Positions 1-8,025 of a DNA stretch of 10,755 nt are shown in pieces. The first letter of the stretch is position 1, and every line of letters begins with the position of its first letter. The notes beneath the pieces were generated by a model. It had not been told where the DNA came from. It saw only the letters and a list, made by a program, of their open reading frames with translations, and did no database searches. The translations under genes were made by a program, and so were the position numbers. Origin of the DNA: Saccoglossus kowalevskii (Eukaryota > Hemichordata > Enteropneusta > Harrimaniidae); the NCBI RefSeq assembly GCF_000003605.2, contig NW_003136847.1, forward strand, positions 66,593 to 77,347, in the 5' to 3' direction.

Positions 1-3000
1 AATAATTGAGTAGTTGATGGTGTTTGATTGTCTATTGTTGAAGCCAGTGTAGATATCTCTGCTTTTGTGGATGATCTTGTTGTAGCAGACAGTTCACCTA
101 TTGTAGTAGTTTCTTTTGTTGCACGATTTTCGATTGTAGTTGCGGGTGTTGTAGGCCTTTGTGGAGTTGAAGCCTTAGTTATTGGAGTTGTGTACACATG
201 GGCCAACGTTGTTAATGGATGTACACTTTGTTCATGAGTGCTTTGGTATTCATCTACTATTGCAATTGGTCGACCTGTTGAAGTTGCTGATATATTTGTT
301 CCTGTTATATCTGATGTAGCTACCAATCGAGTAGTTGACGGTGTTTGATTATCTATTGTTGAAGCCAGTGTAGATGTAGATACCAATCGAGTAGTTGATG
401 GTGTTTGATTGTCTATTGTTGAAGCCAGTGTAGATATCTCTGCTATTGTGGATGTCCTTGTTGTAGCAGATGGTTCACCCGTTGCAATAATTTCTTTTGT
501 TTTATGATTTTCGATTGTAGTTGCTGGTGTTGTAGGCGTTTGTGGAGTTGAAGACTTAGTTATTGCTGTTGTGTATTCATGGGCCAACGTAGTTAATGGT
601 TTAACACTTTGTTCATAAGTGCTTTGATATTCATCTACTATTGTCATTGGTCGACCTGTTGAAGTTGGCAATATATCTGTTCCTGGTATATCGGATGTAG
701 ATACTAATTGAGTAGTTGATGGTGTTTGATTGTCTATTGTTGAAGCCAGTGTAGATATCTCTGCTATTGTGGATGATCTTGTTGTAGCAGATAGTTCACC
801 TGTTGTAGTTGTTTCTTTTGTTTCATGATTCTCGATTGTAGTTGCTGGTGTTGTAGGGCTTTGTGGAGTGGAAGAATTAGTTATTGGTGTTGTGTATTCA
901 TGGGCCAACGTTGTTAATGGTTGTACACTTTGTTCATGAGTGTTTTGATATTCATCTACTATTGTCAGTGGTAGACCTGTTGAAGTTGGCGACATATTTG
1001 TTCCTGATATATCTGATGTAGATACCAATCGAGTAGTTGATGATGTTTGATTATCTATTGTTGAAGCCAGGGCAGTCAACGTTGTTAATGGTTTTACACT
1101 TTGTTCATTAGTGCTTTGATATTCATCTACTATTGTCATTGGTCGACCTGTTGAAGTTGGTGATATATCTGTTCCTGGTATATCTGATGTAGATACCAAT
1201 CGAGTAGTTGATGGTGTTTGATTATCTATTGCTGAAGCCAGTATAGACATCTCTGCTATTGTGGATGACCTTGTTGTAGCAGATAGTTCACCTGTTGCAG
1301 TAATTTCTTTTGTTTCCTGATTTTCGATTGCAGTTGCTGGTGTTGTAGGCCTTTGTGAAGTTGGAGACTTGGTTATTGGTATTGTGTATTCATGGGCCAA
1401 CGTTGTTAATGGTTTTACACTTTGTTCATGAGTGCTTTGATATTTATCTACTATTGTAATTGTTTGACCTGATGAAGTTGCTGATATATTTGTTCCTGGT
1501 ATATCTGATGTGGTTACCAATCGAGTAGTTGATAGTGTTTGATTGTCTATTGTTGAAACCAGTGTAGATATATCTGCTATTGTGGATGATCTTGTTGTAG
1601 CAGATAGTTCACCTGTTGTAGTTTCTTTTGTTTCATCATTTTTGATTGTAGTTACTGGTGTTGTAGGCCTTTGTGGAGTTGAAGCCTTAGTTATTGGAGT
1701 TGTGTACACATGGGCCAACATTGTTAATGGATGTACACTTTGTTCATGAGTGCTTTGGTATTCATCTACTATTGTAATTGGTCGATCTGTTGAAGTTGCT
1801 GATATATTTGTTCCTGTTATATCTGATGTAGATACCAATCGAGTACTTGATGGCGTCTGATTATCTATTGTTGAAGCCAGTGTAGACATTTCTGCTATTG
1901 TGGATGTCCTTGTTGTAGCAGATGGTTCACCCATTGCAATAATTTCTTTTGTTTCATGATTCTCGATTGTAGTTGCTGGTGTTGTAGGCCTTTGTGGAGT
2001 TGAAGACATGGTTATTGGTGTTGTGTAGTCATGGGCCAACGTTGTTAATGGTTTTACACTTTGTTCATGAGTGTTTTGATATTCATCTACTATTGTCAGT
2101 GGTCGATCTGTTGAAGTTGGTGATATATCTGTTTCTGGTATATCTGATGTGGTTACCAATCGAGTAGTTGATAGTGTTTGATTGTCTATTGTTGAAACCA
2201 GTGTAGATATATCTGCTATTGTGGATGATCTTGTTGTAGCAGATAGTTCACCTGTTGTAGTAGTTTCTTTTGTTTCATCATTTTTGATTGTAGTTACTGG
2301 TGTTGTAGGCCTTTGTGGAGTTGAAGCCTTAGTTATTGGAGTTGTGTACACATGGGCCAACGTTGTTAATGGATGTACACTTTGTTCATGAGTGCTTTGG
2401 TATTCATCTACTATTGTAATTGGTCGACCTGTTGAAGTTGCTGATATATTTGTTCCTGTTATATCTGATGTAGATACCAATCGAGTACTTGATGGCGTCT
2501 GATTATCTACTGTTGAAGCCAGTGTAGACATTTCTGCTATTGTGGATGTCCTTGTTGTAGCAGATAGTTCACCCGTTGCAATAATTTCTTTTGTTTTATA
2601 ATTTTCGATTGTAGTTGGTGGTGTTGTAGACGTTTGTGGAGTTGAAGACTTAGTTATTGCTGTTGTGTATTCATGGGCCAACGTTGTTAATGGTTTAACA
2701 CTTTGTTCATGAGTGCTTTGATATTCATCTACTATTGTCATTGGTCGACCAGTTGAAGTTTGTGATATATCTGTTTCTGGTATATCGGATGTAGATACTA
2801 ATTGAGTAGTTGATGGTGTTTGATTGTCTATTGTTGAAGCCAGTGTAGATATATCTGCTATTGTGGATGACCTTGTTGTAGCAGATAGTTCACCTGTTGC
2901 AGTAGTTTCTTTTGTTTCATGATTTTCGATTGTAGTTGCTGGTGTTCTAGGCCTTTGTGGAGTTGAAGACTTGGTTATTGGTGTTGTGTATTCATGGGCC

Positions 3001-4141
3001 AACGTTGTTAATGGTTGTACACTTTGTTCATGAGTGCTTTGATATTCATCTACTATTGTCATTGGTCGATCTGTTGAAGTTGGCGATATTTTTGTTCCTG
3101 ATATATCTGGTGAAGTTACCAATCGAGTAGTTGATGGTGTTTGATTATCTATTGTTGAAGCCAGTGTAGATATCTCTGCTATTGTAGATAACCTTGTTGT
3201 AGCAGATAGTTCACCTGTTGCAGTAGTTTCTTTTGTTTCATGATTTTCGATTGTAGTTGCTGGTGTTCTAGGCCTTTGTGGAGTTGAAGACTTGATTATT
3301 GGTGTTGTGTATTCATGGGCCAACGTTGTTAATGGTTGTACACTTTGTTCATGAGTGCTTTGATATTCATCTACTATTGTCAGTGGTCGACCTGTTGAAG
3401 TTGGTGATATATCTGTTTCTGGTGTAGATACCAATCGAGTAGTTGATGGTGTTTGATTATCTATTGTTGAAGCCAGTGTAGATATCTTTGCTATTGTGCT
3501 TGGCTTTGTTGTAGCAGATATTTTACTTGTTGTTGATTGTCTCGGTATTGTAGTCGTTATTTGTTCAGTGACAAATTGTTTTGTCACTGGCTTAACCTGT
3601 GTAGTTGTAATCAGTACACTTTCCTTCGTTGTAGTGCGCGTAGATGAATCAGATGACGACTGGAACGTTGAAAGTGTTGGTAATTGTGTGGCTGCAGTAT
3701 TCATTAATGCTATAGTTGTAAGTTGGTGTGTTATTGGTACTGTCTCTTGTTTCCTCATTGTACTAGGTCGCAATGTAGACGATGAGGCTTCATTCCCCTG
3801 ATTAGTTAATGTCATTGAATGTGTGGACAATTGTTGCTTCAATTCAGTGGTCGACGATTTATGTGACAGGTGGCTGGTTGTCGTAGATACTAGTGTAGTT
3901 GGCAATTCAATGGCTGGAGTTGACGGTCGCATAGTTGGTGGTTGATTTGTTGAACTTGGTAATGTTGATGCAGGCAACGAATTAGTTTGCTGTCGAGTTG
4001 ATGTTGATAGCAACTGTGCAGTTGATGGATATATTGTTGTATATTTTTGCACTGTACTTGGTCGCTGACTGGTTGCAGACAGTGATGGTGTACTTGGCAG
4101 TTGAGTTGTCGGTGGCGCAGCTGTTGTTGTGCGCAGTGGAT
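1..4141 (-). CDS. Exon 5: mucin-like Thr/Ser/Pro exon, open to the window edge
   Basis: I read the frame fixed by exon 4 (codons occupy plus-strand positions 3k to 3k+2) row by row across 4139 nt and found no stop codon. This is decisive in AT-rich DNA. The product is dominated by Thr, Ser and Pro written mainly as ACA/ACT, TCA/TCT and CCA, so the plus strand is strikingly G+T-rich. There is no cysteine. The first about 200 residues (to about position 3530) are non-repetitive, for example PLRTTTAAPPTTQLPSTPS near the start. The rest is a 107-residue tandem repeat. Such composition is typical of mucin-type, heavily O-glycosylated extracellular stalks. The exon continues beyond the window, so neither the array length nor the C-terminus is known. 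Short open frames on the opposite strand here are antisense by-products. Confidence 0.92.
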
Positions 4142-7100
4142 CTTCCAAAGCAAAAAAGAAAACAAATAGTTTTTAACCAAAATTCACAACTTATTTTTAT
4201 GTTATTTATTGTCTGTAAATACAATAGCAGTGCTTTTATTTTATCTCATACAGTGACATTCCAAATAAGAATGCTTTTAGAAATCTAGAGTTATATGCTT
4301 AGTCATATATTGCCCTACTATTTAGTTCTAAAACTTTGGTATTGTTGAATTTGTTCCGAAAAAAGACATAATATAAGTAAGTCTGAAGCGTAGTAAAATA
4401 TTCATAAAATCATTGTAGTGTTAAACTTTTTAAAGATATAGTGTGACTTACCTTGATCGTACACCTCAATTTCACAGAGCTCTAATCTGTGCCTCTGTTT
4501 CTTGTTTGAGTTGACGATTCTCACGAAGTCACCAACACGTATAGGATCACATTCTATGACTATCTGTAGATAACGGTTAGCAATACTCTTTGTGATTTTC
4601 CCACATGCCTCATAATTGTCATCTTCCAACTTCTTTGACTGTACGGTTGCGTCATAGAGGTTATTATTTTTCACTACAGGATAAAATCATAGAAATCAAT
4701 TATAAAAGTCGTGGGGACTGTAGGATGTGTTTTCGGAAATTGGGGCACATGTACGTCAAATTACGATTAAATCTAGTCTTTCTAGGCAACATGACATTTC
4801 TATAATTTAAAAATAAACAGGTATATTTTATTTTTCGTATGAGCTAGTTATTCGACAAACAATCTGTTTGTCAGACTCCCATGACCGTAAAAACTAATAT
4901 AACAGGGAGCACTGTACATTGGTAATGGTGGGCGCAGATCGCATGATACTCGCAAAATAATCCGTGTAATGAGAAATGTTGAAACACGATCGTGTCGGTC
5001 GCACTGTTTACTAACGTTGCCTCTCAACACTAAGAATGTCATGTGTGATATTATAATACGTTTGATAACTAGAAACACTCAATAGTGGCGTAGTGAATAA
5101 AGACAGAGGCCACTGCGTGCACGCTGTATATCACTTACATCTAGTACTGTAGACAACGACGTATTTTATTATAACCCTTCTCGGCATTTGTATTTTAATC
5201 CAGTTAGTCTTGTCGTCGGATTTCATAAACACGCATCCGCCAAATACAGGGTCATCGCTAAAGAAAGTAAAGCCATCAACCGATTTATCAGGATCAGCAC
5301 CATTATCCCACGCATTATTTGAAGTGATATTTTGGTGTAAGGCGAAGTTTGTCAAACCTGAAAAAATAAATGCTTTCGATGACATGCCATATAAGATACT
5401 GCACACGACACCATTTATTTAAACCACTGAAGCCACTTTAGTGTTATTCAAACCAATATGTGTGTTCTATAGTACATTTCAGTCTTACTTGTTGCATATG
5501 GCACTCCGGAAACAGCCTCCTGGTTAACTTCCGCTAGTGTTGTTAAGACTTTGATATCTGGAACAGAAGATGTCAGAGTTGATTAGTTTGCAAATAGGCA
5601 CTATAAGTGCTTCTGTTTATAGCTCAATTATTATTATTTGTAGGACTCTACCTAAAAAGTCATTGGTTATTTAGTCCTGTATGGCCGACAGACGGACAGT
5701 TTTTTGTATTCACAAATTACACCGCTAAACACTTTTCAGTGTCCATACATAAATACAGGAATTCATCTACTAATTACAGGTAACATGCAAGATACGAACT
5801 CTCAGCCACGGCAATGAACATCAATGGTGATGATGAGAATTCCTTGTGCATGTAAGGTGGGTCATAATAAGTGGTAGCAATTGCATGAACAGAGAAGGCA
5901 TGCATATTATTAGGCATTGAGTAAGGTCTATGAAACCAGGTATACACAGAGCACAAGCACAATATTATTGTCTAACCAAGTATCTTAGCGTAGCACTGCG
6001 GTTATTTAGTTTGTCTTGCATCAGACATAATGCGAGTTCCATTCCAATAATGTATACCCCCAACAGTATACAATACACTGCCCGACCATTGGATAGGTTT
6101 AGGGAAAGAGGAGTTAATAACGAACTTGAATGAGGGGCGAATTCGCATTTTGTTGAAAATGTTGTTGTAATCGTGCGTAAGTTTTCTGGTTCATCTGGTT
6201 AAATACCCGCCCTAACGTTCTCAACATTTGTACTGCAGTGAAGAAACAGAAACACAGTTTGTATTGACAACAGTTCGATGTTGCAGGGCAATGGACAATG
6301 GTATTTTTTGTTGCAGAACCCACTTATCTTTGATCGTGAGAGTTGTTCTCGTCATGCCTCTACCGTTATCTGAACATCTTTTTATTGGATTCCCGTTATA
6401 CGCACTGAAGTGTTGTTGTCAGTATCACGTTTACTTTTGTTTGTAACCAAGCTTTTACAACTAAAACGCCTTTTTCTGTGATCGAGCACATTCATGAGAT
6501 GCCGGACCACTCATAATTTTACTCTTTTTCAGAAATCGACAGTAGGAAAAGAGATACTTCGCTGTCAGCTTTAGTAGCGGTAAAAATCCCGTTCAGAATG
6601 CATCTAACTTGAACATCCAAATTACAAATTGCTAAAATTTATGAACAAAAACATTTGCATTCTGGACTGAGTATTGTTCATATCACTCCATATTTGGTGG
6701 CGAAGTTATGAGAGTATGTACAGTTGGCATTGACATTGTAGTAGGTCAGTATATAAATCCAGGGAATACGCATCAAAATTAACGTGGTATGTCGCCCGAA
6801 CTCAAACCACCCATCCTTACGGATCAAATGACTAAAAAAACACTATATTTTAGTAAAAATGGCGTTATTTCGGCGGGAAAAAGATAATTTTTCGCCCGAT
6901 CCTTTTCAAAATTTGACCAAAAAAAATATTTATTCCCGCAAACGTTGACGGAAAAAAGTAAACCACGGGACGGCACACAACGTATACATTTTCTACTGTG
7001 AGTGCCTCCAGGAAATTAATACAGTGACAATCCTTTGAGCAATAAAATAAGTAAAAAGTGAGGGAAAACTGCGTTATCATAAAGGCATTACTAAGGTAAA

Positions 7101-7587
7101 TAAAATAGACGTCTATGAAAACACATCTATAGCAAGTCTTTGTGAAATACGCTATGCAGGGAAAATATTCCCTTCATAATTACGATCATCAATAATAGGC
7201 CGAGTGGTTTTTGTTTCTTTTTGTTTCTTCTTTTATATATTTTTATTGAATAAAAAAATATTCTCGTATACATATCACATTACGGATCGCTGTTAACACC
7301 GTGACTATCGGACACTGTCGCCTCTTATGAGTGGCTTTGGCAGCACTTCAAACACACTTCATATATCGTTCTCAAAAGAAACAAATTTGTTTTTTATGCT
7401 GTTTTTCACAAACAGTATACATTAATAACCTTGAATACGTTACAATTGGTGACGTTGATTATTTACCTTTATCCATTCAGTTAACAAATTGCGAGAATCA
7501 TCAAGGCCGCTTTGAAAATAGTCAGAAAAGATACTCACCCAAAACCAGCCAGATGATCAGCGACAGTCTAGCATATAAATTGGTCAT
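1..7587 (-). CDS. Secreted F-type-lectin-like domain plus long mucin-repeat protein (5 exons, 3' partial)
   Basis: Spliced minus-strand gene model with coding exons 7539-7587, 5489-5557, 5139-5357, 4452-4673 and 1-4141, which is 4700 coding nt in the window (1566 codons plus 2 nt) without a stop. All four introns are GT-AG and phase 1, so each junction codon is split 1+2: Asp17 (G/AT), Ser40 (A/GT), Leu113 (T/TG), Asp187 (G/AT). Layout: signal sequence 1-16 or slightly longer, linker 17-39, F5/8C / F-type-lectin-like domain about 40-186, non-repetitive Thr/Ser/Pro stalk about 187-390, then a 107-residue tandem repeat to the window edge. No Cys occurs after residue 179. The predicted role is an extracellular mucin-like molecule with an N-terminal ligand-binding-type module; the ligand is unknown. 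Any C-terminal membrane anchor or second domain would lie outside the window. The transcript is inferred from splice signals only. The combination of domain fit, matching phases and an open 4.1-kb exon makes the overall model strong, with exon 1 the least certain part. Confidence 0.85.
329..388 (-). repeat. Shortened 60-bp repeat unit (in-frame 261-bp deletion)
   Basis: The spacing between unit anchors drops to 60 bp. The plus strand passes directly from gccagtgtagat to gtagataccaatcg. In full units these two places are 261 bp apart and share the hexamer gtagat. This fits deletion between short direct repeats, or an unequal exchange, and keeps the reading frame (20 codons remain). Confidence 0.85.
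1031..1201 (-). repeat. Shortened 171-bp repeat unit (in-frame 150-bp deletion)
   Basis: This unit lacks 150 bp (50 codons). After gaagccag the plus strand goes to ggcagtcaacgttgttaatgg, which corresponds to the later catgggccaacgttgttaatgg of a full unit. The frame is preserved. The junction bases (ggcagtc) do not exactly match either parent, so a substitution or small insertion accompanied the deletion. Confidence 0.8.
1498..2572 (-). repeat. Higher-order repeat: two-unit block duplicated at about 640 bp
   Basis: The segment from about 1498 to 1930 is nearly identical to about 2137-2572, spanning more than one 321-bp unit. By eye I count about five substitutions and one 3-bp indel. Shared private variants include gaaaccag, tttcatcatttttgatt, gtgtacacatgggcc and gagtacttgatggcgtctg, none of which are in ordinary units. 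The unit starting at 8 shares part of this type, and the unit at 389 resembles the one at 2483. The array therefore has a two-unit superstructure from recent duplication. Confidence 0.85.
3530..4141 (-). other. Non-repetitive Thr/Ser/Pro stalk region
   Basis: It encodes about 204 residues between the lectin-like domain and the repeat array. Thr, Ser, Pro and Gln are rich, charged residues are few, and there is no Cys. It contains motifs such as PSTPSLSATSQRPST and TTIPRQSTTS but no regular period that I can see. It likely forms an extended O-glycosylated spacer. The array starts where ISATT-x-PSTIA-x-IS resembles the end of the repeat unit. Confidence 0.75.
4142..4451 (-). other. Intron 4 (phase 1, 310 bp)
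   Basis: It runs from donor gtaagt at 4451 to an acceptor with a strong pyrimidine tract (tttgttttcttttttgctttggaag) ending at 4142. It joins CAA-G to AT-CCA, giving Gln-Asp-Pro across the junction of the lectin-like domain and the mucin stalk. Confidence 0.88.
4452..4673 (-). CDS. Exon 4: second half of F5/8C / F-type-lectin-like domain
   Basis: The 222-nt exon, phase 1 at both ends, encodes residues 113 (split) to 186 plus one base of Asp187; the donor is a consensus gtaagt at 4451. It holds the C-terminal half of the domain: YEACG (C136), YLQIVIECDPI (C154), GDFVRIVN and the hallmark closing strand LELCEIEVYD (C179), matching the family ending L-x-L-C-E-V-E-V-Y/F. C81/C136/C154/C179 have spacings of 55, 18 and 25 residues, close to the two long-range disulfides I recall for eel agglutinin (first to last, and the middle pair). 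This predicts C81-C179 and C136-C154. The domain ends only a few residues before the exon border, so the mucin stalk starts at an intron. Confidence 0.9.
4674..5138 (-). other. Intron 3 (phase 1, 465 bp)
   Basis: The donor gtaagt starts at 5138 and the acceptor (gattttatcctgtag) ends at 4674. It splits the lectin-like domain near its middle. The open frames within it on either strand show no recognisable content. Confidence 0.85.
5139..5357 (-). CDS. Exon 3: first half of F5/8C / F-type-lectin-like domain
   Basis: The 219-nt exon, flanked by ttttttcag and gtaagt, encodes residues 40-112 plus the first base of Leu113. It carries the typical opening of the fucolectin / tachylectin-4 / pentraxin-1 type of galactose-binding-like domain. 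TNFALHQNITSNN stands where family members have N-[IV]-A-x-x-K-x-x-x-Q-S. DPDKSVDGF matches the [KR]-A-V-D-G-N turn. GGCVF contains the first conserved Cys (C81). NWIKIQM and IIKYVVVYS are the two following beta strands (family W-W-x-V-D-L and I-x-x-V-x-I-Y-N). An N-glycosylation sequon, NIT, is at residues 49-51. The adjacent Cys pair found after this strand in eel fucolectin is absent. The fold assignment is confident; sugar binding is not implied. Confidence 0.88.
5358..5488 (-). other. Intron 2 (phase 1, 131 bp)
   Basis: A short GT-AG intron with donor gtaaga and an acceptor of the form tttattttttcag directly before the exon-3 codons. Length and signals are ordinary for an invertebrate intron. 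Confidence 0.8.
5489..5557 (-). CDS. Exon 2: 23-codon linker between signal peptide and lectin-like domain
   Basis: The 69-nt exon lies between acceptor ...ctgttccag (ends 5558) and donor gtaaga (from 5488). In the frame set by its neighbours it encodes residues 17-39, beginning DIKVLTTLAEV and ending SGVPYAT, with the first base of Ser40. Both borders are phase 1, and 69 is a multiple of three, so the exon could be skipped without changing the frame. It contains no recognised domain and no cysteine. It probably forms the end of the signal peptide region or the mature N-terminus. The call rests on splice signals and phase agreement on both sides, not on homology. Confidence 0.72.
5558..7538 (-). 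other. Intron 1 (phase 1, about 2.0 kb)
   Basis: It runs from donor gtgagt at 7538 to an acceptor ending in cag at 5560-5558 behind a pyrimidine-rich stretch (atcttctgttccag). The interior is AT-rich with homopolymer runs of A and T (for example 6834-6847, 6919-6930, 7204-7260). Short open frames occur on both strands, but none shows a recognisable domain, a codon bias like the flanking exons, or splice signals that would make it an exon of this gene. No RNA gene or clear mobile element was recognised inside. Confidence 0.65.
7539..7587 (-). CDS. Exon 1: start codon and signal peptide
   Basis: The minus strand reads ATG at 7587-7585, then 15 further codons giving MTNLYARLSLIIWLVL, and ends with a single G at 7539 before the donor gtgagt (7538-7533). 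This is a classic short signal peptide: a polar start with one Arg (R7) followed by a hydrophobic core, LSLIIWLVL. The phase-1 donor joins exactly to the phase-1 acceptor of the exon at 5557, making Asp17. The start context has G at -3. Cleavage could be near residues 16-17 or after Ala25 in exon 2; I cannot decide by eye. A non-coding exon upstream is possible, since a gtaagt occurs on the minus strand near 7700. The exon is short and about 2 kb from the next one, so it is less certain than exons 3 to 5. Confidence 0.65.
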
Positions 7588-8025
7588 CACAGCGTATATA
7601 CAATTTCCTTCAACATATGTTTCAAACGTTGAAAAAAAAATGTAAATATGTGTTCTCAAACTGAACAACAGCAGCACAACCGTTAAGGGGATCCACTTAC
7701 AAGATTATGCGTCTTGACTAAGTATTGTATTTAATCTAATGCCTAACTTTAGAGACATTGCCATTTATGCCTTGACGTGTCCTGTGACAATGCACATATT
7801 ACTAACAGTGCGTACACCAACAATAGCGCCATTATACGACACATACTTCAAGAACAGTACGATTGAATTCTTTTTTTAATATCAAGATCACTATTTATTG
7901 AACCATAGTATGATACAGTGATGTTTTCACCAATAGTGATTTTTTTGTTTGTTTTTTTAAAATTGGTGAATATGTAATTACGCCACTGCATGCTGATCAG
8001 AGCATGTTTTAAGCTACTGGATTGT
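7588..8025. other. Upstream flank of the mucin-like gene; no gene recognised
   Basis: This is AT-rich DNA directly upstream of the proposed start codon and should contain the 5' untranslated region and promoter of the minus-strand gene. I see no convincing TATA box or initiator. A minus-strand gtaagt near 7700 and a poly-T tract near 7635 could bound a small intron in the 5' untranslated region, but this is speculative. An 8-bp inverted pair (tcaccaat / attggtga) lies around 7927-7970. Confidence 0.4.

Larger units (their letters stand above)
1..3529 (-). repeat. Coding tandem repeat array, 321-bp (107-codon) period
   Basis: Using the plus-strand anchor gag(t)agttgatgg or its variants, units begin at 8, 329, 389, 710, 1031, 1202, 1523, 1841, 2162, 2483, 2804, 3125 and 3437. 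Spacings are 321, 60, 321, 321, 171, 321, 318, 321, 321, 321, 321 and 312: all multiples of three, as expected for coding selection. In protein order each full unit contains TPSTTRLV, ISPTSTGRP, TIVDEYQSTHEQSV, PLTTLAHEYTTP, STPQRP, TPATTIENHETKE, TGELSATTR and STIAEISTLASTIDNQ. The small clusters of acidic, basic and aromatic residues (VDEYQSTHEQ, LAHEYT, ENHETKE) are kept in most units. The NQT sequon recurs once per unit. The array is likely length-polymorphic between individuals. Confidence 0.95.

Noticed and set aside
28-2391. Three near-identical plus-strand open frames of 68-69 codons (28-237, 1543-1749, 2182-2391).
   Set aside because: They are antisense images of the same repeat unit. 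The minus frame is open across the entire 4.1 kb and its indels are all multiples of three, while these plus frames exist only in some units and lack any start or splice context.
1-3529. CRISPR-like or satellite DNA explanation for the tandem repeats.
   Set aside because: Units are contiguous without spacers, the period is codon-consistent, and the coding strand stays open through every unit, so this is a coding minisatellite.
3496-3801. Plus-strand 101-codon open frame rich in Val.
   Set aside because: Antisense to the Thr/Ser/Pro exon: minus-strand ACA/ACT codons read as Val/Cys-rich plus frames.
3890-4288. Other frames across the exon 5 / intron 4 border (minus 3890-4180 and 3982-4224, plus 3998-4288).
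   Set aside because: They cross the acceptor site and are out of phase with exon 4. Their Gln/His-rich or Asn-rich translations are shifted readings of the same Thr/Ser/Pro codons.
6868-6902. Apparent GC-clamped hairpin (ggcggg-A5 ... T5-cgcccg).
   Set aside because: On alignment the G/C arms mismatch at alternate positions; only the A/T part pairs.
5774-7080. Several 62-72 codon open frames inside intron 1 on both strands.
   Set aside because: Their lengths are expected by chance. There are no domain motifs and no compatible phase-1 splice sites linking them to the gene.
7331-7645. Plus-strand 104-codon open frame.
   Set aside because: It lies antisense over exon 1 and part of intron 1, has no recognisable domain, and its composition is that of ordinary AT-rich DNA.
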